Assembly: GCA_937876055.1 (NCBI GenBank) | Contig: CALEIW010000194.1 | Coordinates: forward strand, 1-13,054 | Reading direction: 5' to 3' | DNA: 13,054 nt | Source: an uncultured euryarchaeote | GTDB taxonomy: Archaea; Thermoplasmatota; Poseidoniia; Poseidoniales; Thalassarchaeaceae | Shown here: positions 6,677-12,505 of the stretch, piece by piece | Layout: the number at the start of each line of letters is the position of its first letter | Position numbering within the stretch: the first letter of the stretch is position 1 | The notes under the pieces: generated by a model | The model's input: only the letters and a program-made list of their open reading frames with translations | Databases searched by the model: none | What the model was told of the DNA's origin: nothing | Program-made: the position numbers and the translations under genes

Positions 6677-7522
6677 ATGAAGGTCGCTGTTAGCGCGCCC
6701 GATAGGTTCGTTGCTCCGTATATATTGGATATGCTTGGAGACTCGGCTGTAGAGATTCTACCTGAGGCTATGGAAGACCAAATGACGCTGGATGCACTGC
6801 TAACATCATGTAATGCAATTGTTCACATTAATTCCAAACCATTAGACTCTACTTTCGGCAGAGACGACCGAGAAACATTACTTCGAATGCGGGAGCAATC
6901 AAGGCCAATTTTAGATGCGGTCGACCGGCATGGAGAATTACATCTAATCATTGTTGGAACCCTCAGAGTACACCCCCAGTGGGAGCCTGATGAGCCATAC
7001 TATGGTTACGATTCTACACTCGCTCCAAGAGATACTGCTGCTGAAGGGCAATTATGGATGGAAGAGATGGCGCTTGAGCGAGCGCAAGCCGAGAGGCCTG
7101 TCAGCATCATACGCGCTTCAAACGTACAAGGAGTTCTTCTCGATGGTTCAGAAGCCAATGGATTACTACATCAATGGGCAATGGAATGTATGATGGGTTG
7201 GATAAACATCCCAGGAGATGGCTCTGATGTCAAGGATTTTGTTCACGTCCAAGATCTTGTGACGATAATCGGAGCTGTATTGGAGAACCCGCCACCTACT
7301 CGCGAGAGCATCTCCGTTGGTTCTGGCAAGGCAATCAGCATGGCTGACCTTGCTGCGATTTACAATCAAAAGACTGGATGCGAATCTGAATATGGACAGG
7401 ATGATTCACAAGAAGTATTCGGAATAGTAGACGCTAGAGACCTAGAAATGAGATTTGGTTTCTCGCCAGAAATCAGTCTTGAAGAAATGCTACAGGAAGC
7501 TTTCGAATTCGCCGGTCATTGA
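6677..7522 (+). CDS. Extended-SDR / NAD-dependent epimerase-like protein with degenerate motifs
   Basis: The fold signature is that of extended short-chain dehydrogenases/reductases (NAD-dependent epimerase/dehydratase family): an N-terminal beta-alpha-beta unit, IIRASNVQG at about 144-152, and DFVHVQDLVTIIGAV at about 187-201. The last two match the family's RPxNVYG and DFVHVDDLV segments. The nucleotide-binding loop, usually TGATGFIG, reads SAPDRFVA at 6-13, so all three glycines are gone. The SSxxVYG serine and the YxxxK pair are also missing, and residues 93-145 contain no lysine. I infer a non-catalytic or altered-cofactor relative; no substrate can be named. The start is ATG at 6677 (281 aa), where the Rossmann strand MKVAVS begins and GGTGAT precedes it. 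An in-frame ATG at 6599 would add 26 residues of no family character. The gene is divergent from gcvPA, and its end overlaps the convergent EF-hand gene by seven bases. Confidence 0.8.
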   Translation: MKVAVSAPDRFVAPYILDMLGDSAVEILPEAMEDQMTLDALLTSCNAIVHINSKPLDSTFGRDDRETLLRMREQSRPILDAVDRHGELHLIIVGTLRVHPQWEPDEPYYGYDSTLAPRDTAAEGQLWMEEMALERAQAERPVSIIRASNVQGVLLDGSEANGLLHQWAMECMMGWINIPGDGSDVKDFVHVQDLVTIIGAVLENPPPTRESISVGSGKAISMADLAAIYNQKTGCESEYGQDDSQEVFGIVDARDLEMRFGFSPEISLEEMLQEAFEFAGH

Positions 7523-9330
7523 GCGTACAATTCGAGTCTCTTTCTAATTCCATTCCACTTATGGAGTGTTAGAGATAAGTCAGAATTATGATTTGGTCTG
7601 AAGGATGAAATGTCGGCTGACACCTTGAGGTGTATCTCAACTTCTCCAACTCCATCTATAGTTCCAATTATTGTCTGGCCCCCTCGATATTCATCATCAA
7701 TACCAATCGAGAAGGTTCTCTCAATTTTGTCTACGCGTACCGATGCTTGAGCGATTTGTCCCATTGCCGCCTCGATAATTTCAACTTGATCGTTTAGGAA
7801 GCGTGATTCATTCAATGCTGTAGAAATTGCAACTAAGTCTAGACCGGTCGGTTCGGTAGTAACCTCTGGTTCTTCTGGTTCAGGAGTTTCTTCAACAGCA
7901 ACCTCAGGGGTTGTATCGGCTGTGGTCTCATATGTTGGAGAAACTGTATCTAGCACTACTTCGGCAGCATGGTCAACAACGGTATTGACTGCCGCATCTA
8001 CGATTGCCTCTTCTGGAGTTTGGGCGTCTAGGCCAGCCTGGGCTGCTACTGTTGCGGCTCCTACACCTACTGCACCAGCCACAGCGGCGGCCTTGGCCAA
8101 ATCCTCCGCTGGAGGAAGATTCTGGACCAAAGTTGCCAAGATTGAATCCGCATTACTTGACCACATTCTCCTAGCCGGAGATTGGAAAAGGAACGGTAAT
8201 TCACGTATCTTTTCTTCAGCCATTTCATCCGCTGCTGCTCTAACCTCATCTATGCTCTGATTAGGATTTGAAAGTAAATTTTCAAGGTCGTTGGTAAAGT
8301 TAGGGCCAAGATCTGTCATCATCTTATCTACAGAGTATAACCCCTCATCGGAAGTAGATTTTAAATTAGATTCATGAGGCTCGACTGGAATTGGAGTGAT
8401 TTCTTCCTCTTCAGCCAAATCAACGCTGAACTCAACATAAGCCAATTCATCTCCGGAACCCTCATTCATTCTGATTGTCCAATCTCCCTCTCCTGGATTT
8501 TCGAATATGTGAGTTCCAATAGATTGCCCCGCCATATCAAAATACGAAACTCGGTTGTATCTATTTACTGTTGAATCTCCATGCTTTATTTTAGCAGGCA
8601 CAACACCCAACCATGAATCAGAACCTAATGTAGGTCCGGTGAAGTTAACCGAGATTGATTCGTTTGACTTGTATCTTGCTTTTTGGATTTCAATTCTGAT
8701 ATCTGTTGTTTCTTCATTTTCTGCTTCTTGGGCAGTTGGAGTTAACCGATCGCCAACTGCAGTAATCGTGAGCATACCAACGCCCACCCACCTTCTCGTG
8801 CCTAAGGGAAGACCTCCAGCGGAGGGAGGTCTAGTCCATCCACCATCATAGTGATCTTTACTACCATCTGTTCGACGTTTATGCAAGCTCCAAGACTTAG
8901 CGCCTCCAGCTGACATATTGTAGAAGTAAAGAGTATGGCCTGAGGGCTTTGAAAAACTTGGTTGCCCGTTAATGTCTTCTCCGCGAAGATAACCGCCGTT
9001 GTATTCTGGAATGGTGTGCCCTTGAATAGTAATTTCATTGATATCTCCAGTGATTCCTCCGGCTTGTCCGCCTCCTGCCAAGGCTAGAAGTTCAGCGAGA
9101 TCTAGAGTGTTGTCACCGTCGCTATCAAGAGCTGAGAAAACTGCTCTAATTATTGCATCCGGGGCATTTTGGCCTGTTATTGATGCTATAGCTCGCCTGA
9201 ATTCATCGGGGTCTAAACTTCCGTCATTGTTGATATCGAATTTGGCAAATATTGCCTCAGCACTAATCCCTTTTTCCTGGATAATCTCTTGCAGTTTCTT
9301 AAGTGCGACCGCCTCAAATCTTGCACTCAT
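7516..9330 (-). CDS. EF-hand multidomain protein with eukaryote-like middle domains, function unknown
   Basis: The 604-residue protein has no signal peptide or clear membrane helix, so it is probably cytoplasmic. An EF-hand pair opens it. Loop 1 is at 32-43 (D, N, D, S, D, E at positions 1, 3, 5, 7, 9, 12). Loop 2 is at 69-80 (D, D, D, T, D, E, with Asn for the usual Gly6). Residues ~103-190 form a compact Gly/Trp/Tyr-rich domain with the pattern NGGYLRGEDINGQPSF, a YFY strand, WSLHKRR, GGWTRPP and RRWVGVG. It resembles a small repeat domain I associate with protist proteins. Residues ~208-305 look Ig-like (SISVNFTGPTLGSDSWLGVV, ending AYVEFSVDL). Then come a helical part (~330-460, Ala-rich 410-432), an acidic Pro/Glu/Thr linker (~465-496) and a C-terminal domain. 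The ATG at 9330 has AGGTGA four bases upstream. It sits between gcvT and the SDR-like gene; a calcium-responsive role is only a guess. Confidence 0.8.
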   Translation of the reverse strand: MSARFEAVALKKLQEIIQEKGISAEAIFAKFDINNDGSLDPDEFRRAIASITGQNAPDAIIRAVFSALDSDGDNTLDLAELLALAGGGQAGGITGDINEITIQGHTIPEYNGGYLRGEDINGQPSFSKPSGHTLYFYNMSAGGAKSWSLHKRRTDGSKDHYDGGWTRPPSAGGLPLGTRRWVGVGMLTITAVGDRLTPTAQEAENEETTDIRIEIQKARYKSNESISVNFTGPTLGSDSWLGVVPAKIKHGDSTVNRYNRVSYFDMAGQSIGTHIFENPGEGDWTIRMNEGSGDELAYVEFSVDLAEEEEITPIPVEPHESNLKSTSDEGLYSVDKMMTDLGPNFTNDLENLLSNPNQSIDEVRAAADEMAEEKIRELPFLFQSPARRMWSSNADSILATLVQNLPPAEDLAKAAAVAGAVGVGAATVAAQAGLDAQTPEEAIVDAAVNTVVDHAAEVVLDTVSPTYETTADTTPEVAVEETPEPEEPEVTTEPTGLDLVAISTALNESRFLNDQVEIIEAAMGQIAQASVRVDKIERTFSIGIDDEYRGGQTIIGTIDGVGEVEIHLKVSADISSFRPNHNSDLSLTLHKWNGIRKRLELYAQ

Positions 9331-9334
9331 ATGC

Positions 9335-9340
9335 TCACCT
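9335..9340 (-). promoter_or_regulatory. Ribosome-binding site of the EF-hand gene
   Basis: Minus-strand AGGTGA lies four bases before the ATG at 9330. A weak TATA-like GTAATACT about 43 bases upstream of the ATG would give a short leader containing this site. Confidence 0.6.
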
Positions 9341-9391
9341 AATTATTCGCTGGCCAACAATGGTCATGAGTATTACGCCGGCGCAGAGGTA

Positions 9392-9408
9392 AATTCTCAC
9401 GGAGAATT
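9392..9408. promoter_or_regulatory. Palindrome AATTCTC-N3-GAGAATT between gcvT and the EF-hand gene
   Basis: Two perfect 7-bp arms are separated by three bases in the 88-bp gap between the gcvT stop (9419) and the EF-hand start (9330). It begins 11 bases after gcvT and ends 62 bases before the EF-hand ATG, just upstream of a weak TATA-like element. That position suits an operator for a dimeric regulator of the EF-hand gene. A weak gcvT terminator hairpin is less likely because no T-tract follows. Confidence 0.4.
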
Positions 9409-9418
9409 ATCTACAGAA

Positions 9419-10570
9419 TTAAACGAAAGGAGGGCGTACTACTTCTGCCCTTACTCGCCTTCTTGGACTGGCCTGAATCCAAACCTCAGTGCCAATTTCG
9501 ACATTGTCGAGGTAGGCCATGGCTATTCCTGTCCTCGATAGAGAAGGGGAAGGGCAGCCACTAGTTACGTATCCGATTATTTCTGAATCGTCGTCATCAG
9601 AAGATTTGACAGCGTGACCTAATCGAGGCGCAGGGCCTCTGTCAAGACATCGAATTCCATGCCACTTTACACCCGACTCTAGTGAAGAAAGAACGCGACT
9701 ACGGCCAACAAAATCGTGTTCCATATCTAGGCCAAATGGAACCGCTGTCTCTGCTGTATCGCGGGCAAGGAAATTTGAGGGTAATGATTCATCAGGCTGA
9801 ATTCCTAAACCCGGCCATAGGAAGTCTTGACCGGATAATAGGTAGCCTTTCTCAAGCCTAAGTGTGTCTCTAGCACCCAAACCAACCGGAACCAAACCGT
9901 GATGCTTACCAGACTCCAAAAGCAGATTCCAAAGTAAGCCTGCCTGTTCGTTTGGAATAAAAATTTCAGCACCACTCTCACCAGTGTAGCCCGTGCCCTG
10001 AATCCAACCGGTTATACCCGCTTCATTGGGCGCTATTTCTTGACACTTGAAGCGCCCAATGCTATTTTCTCCACCCAATGCAGCGGTGAGAATTTCTCCG
10101 GAATTCGGCCCTTGTAGAGCAATGATACTTGTCTCATCTGAAAGATTCTCTACAGTTACCGAGCCATCATCAGGTAATAATTCACTAAACCAATTCCACA
10201 TGGTTGGAACCATGGAGGCATTTGGCACCCCCAATACACAATCATCTGATTTTATCGCAAAAATCATGTCATCGATAATTTGGCCCTCATGGTCAAGAAA
10301 ATGTGTGTAACCGCAACGGCCCGGAGCAAAGGAAGAAACTCTCTGAGTTGATATACTCTCGAGCCATTGTCTAACTTTGTCGCCTCGGAAGGAGAAGAAG
10401 CCCATGTGTGAAACATCGAACATTCCTGCTGAAGATCTACAAGCTAGATGTTCCTCTTGGATTGAGCTATACCATATTGGCAATTCAAACCCATGGAAAT
10501 CAACCATCTTTGCTTCTGATTCTAGATGGCAAGCATACAACGCAGTACGCACGGGTGGACTATCTGACAC
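9419..10570 (-). CDS. gcvT: Aminomethyltransferase, T protein of the glycine cleavage system
   Basis: GcvT takes the aminomethyl group from lipoyl-GcvH, releases NH3 and passes the one-carbon unit to a tetrahydrofolate-type carrier. From GTG at 10570 it has 383 residues. Family segments are VRTALYACHLESEAKMVDFHG (here residues 7 on), SSAGMFDVSHMG (~46-57), GQIIDDMI, whose second Asp falls at about 101 like the catalytic Asp101 of E. coli GcvT, GYTGESGAEIF (~194-204) and GLGARDTLRLEKGYLLSG (~230-247). The stretch between GQD and DFVGR is about a dozen residues longer than in E. coli and poorly conserved. An in-frame TTG at 10615 would add 15 residues. I prefer the GTG because the N-terminus then has family length, although its ribosome-binding site is weak. 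No gcvH is adjacent. The gene is divergent from TFB. Confidence 0.92.
   Translation of the reverse strand: MSDSPPVRTALYACHLESEAKMVDFHGFELPIWYSSIQEEHLACRSSAGMFDVSHMGFFSFRGDKVRQWLESISTQRVSSFAPGRCGYTHFLDHEGQIIDDMIFAIKSDDCVLGVPNASMVPTMWNWFSELLPDDGSVTVENLSDETSIIALQGPNSGEILTAALGGENSIGRFKCQEIAPNEAGITGWIQGTGYTGESGAEIFIPNEQAGLLWNLLLESGKHHGLVPVGLGARDTLRLEKGYLLSGQDFLWPGLGIQPDESLPSNFLARDTAETAVPFGLDMEHDFVGRSRVLSSLESGVKWHGIRCLDRGPAPRLGHAVKSSDDDDSEIIGYVTSGCPSPSLSRTGIAMAYLDNVEIGTEVWIQASPRRRVRAEVVRPPFV
10024..10061. repeat. 11-bp perfect inverted repeat inside gcvT
   Basis: CATTGGGCGCT (10024-10034) and AGCGCCCAATG (10051-10061) are exact reverse complements with 16 bases between them. In the gcvT mRNA they could form an 11-bp GC-rich hairpin across the codons around residues 170-183. 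The protein segment it encodes is not a family hallmark. Confidence 0.6.
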
Positions 10571-10601
10571 GAACCTTTGCGGAAGCGATAGGTGCAATAA
10601 T

Positions 10602-10624
10602 CTCTCTATTGGCAAATTAGAGAG
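10602..10624. promoter_or_regulatory. Dyad CTCTCTA-N9-TAGAGAG upstream of gcvT
   Basis: Two perfect 7-bp arms with a nine-base AT-rich spacer lie 32 to 54 bases upstream of the GTG start of gcvT. If gcvT starts at the TTG (10615) instead, the dyad straddles the start codon. Either way it is well placed as a binding site controlling gcvT. Confidence 0.4.
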
Positions 10625-10670
10625 TATTGGCTCTTATTCTGCAAATTTTGACCAAACAAATAGGACAAAG

Positions 10671-10678
10671 TTTTATAT
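10671..10678 (+). promoter_or_regulatory. Strong TATA box of the TFB gene (possibly bidirectional)
   Basis: TTTTATAT is preceded by a purine-rich stretch (ACAAAG) that may act as the TFB-recognition element. Transcription would start near 10701, upstream of the ATG at 10712 but downstream of the ATG at 10682, so it argues against the earlier start. The complementary strand reads ATATAAAA and could also serve the divergent gcvT, with a leader of about 80 bases. Confidence 0.6.
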
Positions 10679-10711
10679 CTGATGGGCGGCACTATACAAC
10701 CAAGAGTTAAC

Positions 10712-11737
10712 ATGAGTGAACGAAGCACTAAGAGCCGACAAGCCAAGGAGAAGAGTACTATGAGAAACACAAAGAGAAAGAAGCCATTTGTAAGTGGAGT
10801 GCGGCCCTCACAGGCTAGGAATACCGAGATTGTATCAGGTGCCTGCGAAGTTTGTGGAAGTGACGAGTGGGACACGGATGTAGTACGTGGTGAAACCAGT
10901 TGTGCTGTTTGTGGATTTGTTGCAGCTCAGAATATGATTGACCCCGGGGCAGAATGGGTAAATCACTCCGATGCGGCTGATCGCAGTAGAGTCGGGGCAC
11001 CGACAACTCTGACGATCTCTGACAAAGGACTCTCTACCGAAATAAGTCGTATTGACTTGACTTCAGGTGCTGCAAAGCGCCATGGAATGACTGGAAAGGC
11101 GGCTCGGGACTGGCGAAGGCGTCAGCGTATTGACCAGAGAAGTAAGACAAGAGATTCGCGTGCGCGCAACCTAACGACTGCAATGCAGTTCATACGTGAT
11201 CGTGGAGACTTGCCACCTCAGATTGAACAGCAAGCGGCTTCGCTTTACCGTCACTCTGTAGAACGTGGCTTGGTAACTGGCCGAAGTATTCGTGGAGTGT
11301 CTGCTGCTTGTGTCTATATTGCTGCCCGTGAAGCAAGAATTCCTCGTAAAATCGAAGAGATAGCGGAAGCATTCGATATGAGAACCGAAGTAGAGGGAAA
11401 AGAGCTGAAGAGGACCATTCGCTTGGTTGCCAGAAACCTCGGCACACATCATATTACAGGGCCGGAAGAATACTTCGAAAAGTTCCATTCTGACCTACAG
11501 CTTCCCCCACCTGTTTTAGGGGCGGCTCGAGACATGTGGAAGAAGGTCGGAGAAGACCTATCTTGGCAAGGAAAGAAGCCTTCTGGTATTGCTGGAGTAA
11601 TTCTCTATCGCGTCTCGCAAGAGAGCACTTCACCAAGAACCCAAAGTGAAGTCTGCAAGGTATCGGGAATCAGTGAAGTGACTCTTCGTGGATTGCTAAA
11701 GATCCTCAAGCAGCTTGCGCCTCCGATTGAAGCTTGA
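10712..11737 (+). CDS. tfb: Transcription initiation factor B (TFB, archaeal TFIIB)
   Basis: TFB binds the TBP-TATA complex and recruits archaeal RNA polymerase. The protein has 341 residues from this start. The zinc ribbon is at 45-67 (CxxC, 15 residues, CxxC with Cys 45, 48, 64, 67). The B-reader/linker region follows (GAEWVNHSDAADRSRVGAP, ~79-97, then TTLTISDKGLSTEI). Two cyclin folds make up the rest: repeat 1 around ATTAMQFIRDRGDLPPQIEQQAASLYR with RSIRGVSAACVYIAAR, and repeat 2 with GKKPSGIAGVILYRVS and QSEVCKVSGISEVTLRG. The C-terminus is complete. The N-terminus before the zinc ribbon is long (44 residues) and rich in Lys/Arg. The in-frame ATG at 10682 lies too close to the TATA box to be transcribed; an ATG at 10760 with AGGAG nine bases upstream is another candidate. 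The gene stops on the base before the tRNA-Ala 3' end. Confidence 0.96.
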   Translation: MSERSTKSRQAKEKSTMRNTKRKKPFVSGVRPSQARNTEIVSGACEVCGSDEWDTDVVRGETSCAVCGFVAAQNMIDPGAEWVNHSDAADRSRVGAPTTLTISDKGLSTEISRIDLTSGAAKRHGMTGKAARDWRRRQRIDQRSKTRDSRARNLTTAMQFIRDRGDLPPQIEQQAASLYRHSVERGLVTGRSIRGVSAACVYIAAREARIPRKIEEIAEAFDMRTEVEGKELKRTIRLVARNLGTHHITGPEEYFEKFHSDLQLPPPVLGAARDMWKKVGEDLSWQGKKPSGIAGVILYRVSQESTSPRTQSEVCKVSGISEVTLRGLLKILKQLAPPIEA

Positions 11738-11814
11738 TGGTGGACGCTGGGGGATTTGAACCCCCGGCCCCCTGGTTGCAAACCAGGTGCTCTTCCAAGC
11801 TGAGCTAAGCGCCC
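11738..11814 (-). tRNA. tRNA-Ala(TGC)
   Basis: On the minus strand the acceptor stem GGGCGCT pairs with AGCGTCC (one G-U at the third pair), followed by discriminator A and encoded CCA (plus-strand bases 11738-11740). T8-A9 and GCTC open the D arm, CCTGG/CCAGG close the anticodon loop TTTGCAA with TGC at 11780-11778, and the T arm has GGTTCAAATCC. There is no intron. The CCA end directly abuts the stop codon of the convergent TFB gene, with no base between. The 5' flank of 55 bases holds only an AT-rich patch and a 5-bp stem-loop. Confidence 0.97.
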
Positions 11815-11869
11815 CGTGAGCCTGCCGACCAAGCAGGGGTTCTTGAGTTCGACCGTTAGAAAGTAAGCC

Positions 11870-12475
11870 TCAGTCGTCGCTTCGAGGAGAAATCAATAGC
11901 GAGGCAAGTAAGATGGAAACTCCGGCTGTAATCACTACAACGCCTCTCAGAAGAGATTCTGAGTCCTGTGTTTCAGTATGGGTGTGCGGCCCTTGTGGAC
12001 CAACTGAGTTTTGTTGACTGTGGTCGTCAATAGAGAATACAGCATAAAATGGAGTATTTGTTACTTGTTCGTAATACTTGACCTGATGAATCATTGATAT
12101 GTTTCCAGGGAGTAAGCCATTTTCAGGAGCTAAAAGAACGGTTGCAGAGGTGTTACAACTCTCGTCGACCTTATGGCCTGTCTCATTTAATTCACATGAA
12201 GTATACATCCAATCAGTGTAGATATCATCTATAGAATCGAATGAACCATCGGAGTCAGCATCGATTAGAATTCTGTGAGTGGCATTTTCTCTAGAATCAT
12301 GATTGCGAAAGAAAATTGAATCGGTTTCGACAAGTATGCCAGCATCAATCGATGAAGGAGTGGCGCCTTCCGAGCCAAGGATTACTGTGTACTCCTTTTG
12401 GTCATGAGCAGTCACAGAAGAGCATACTAGTAGGCTCAATGTAACCACAACAAGCAACCAGCCAGTACGCTTCAC
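11870..12475 (-). CDS. Small secreted, C-terminally membrane-anchored protein, function unknown
   Basis: I do not recognise the family. The 201 residues begin with a signal peptide (KR then hydrophobic 6-22, likely cut after VTA at 23). A beta-rich extracellular domain of about 130 residues follows, then a hydrophilic His/Gln/Thr linker (151-172), a membrane helix at about 178-195, and a short RSDD tail. In the domain, DSIFFRNHDSRENATHRILID (52-72) resembles the strand pair of cupredoxin-like folds, and DADSDGSFD at 72-80 looks like a Ca2+-binding loop. Cys94 and Cys107 could form a disulfide. A complete type-1 copper site (His, Cys, His, Met in the usual order) is not evident, so I do not call it a cupredoxin. 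The start is GTG at 12475 with GGAG four bases before it. It is divergent from the LVIVD protein, with 30 bases between the starts. Confidence 0.7.
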   Translation of the reverse strand: MKRTGWLLVVVTLSLLVCSSVTAHDQKEYTVILGSEGATPSSIDAGILVETDSIFFRNHDSRENATHRILIDADSDGSFDSIDDIYTDWMYTSCELNETGHKVDESCNTSATVLLAPENGLLPGNISMIHQVKYYEQVTNTPFYAVFSIDDHSQQNSVGPQGPHTHTETQDSESLLRGVVVITAGVSILLASLLISPRSDD

Positions 12476-12505
12476 GACTCTCCGTACTGTGGCAAAGACT
12501 TCAAC

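Noticed and set aside
8810..8832. AGACCTCC / GGAGGTCT inverted repeat in the EF-hand gene
   Set aside because: 8-bp arms inside a Pro/Gly-coding stretch are expected several times by chance in 13 kb, and it lies in coding sequence with no regulatory context.
9331..9418. Hidden gcvH or small gene, or a glycine riboswitch, between gcvT and the EF-hand gene
   Set aside because: The gap is 88 bases, too short for gcvH (~125 codons) or a tandem glycine aptamer, and no such structure can be drawn.
11605..11832. Minus-strand frame running through tRNA-Ala
   Set aside because: Its RLAQLGRAPGLQPGGRGFKSP-like peptide is the familiar false protein from a tRNA gene, and the rest is antisense to TFB.
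11821..11837. CCTGC-N7-GCAGG stem-loop upstream of tRNA-Ala
   Set aside because: The stem is only five base pairs with no T-tract; it is too weak to call a terminator or processing signal.
11870..12475. Cupredoxin call for the small secreted protein
   Set aside because: Some strands look similar and several His and Cys exist, but the ordered His-Cys-His-Met copper site is not present.
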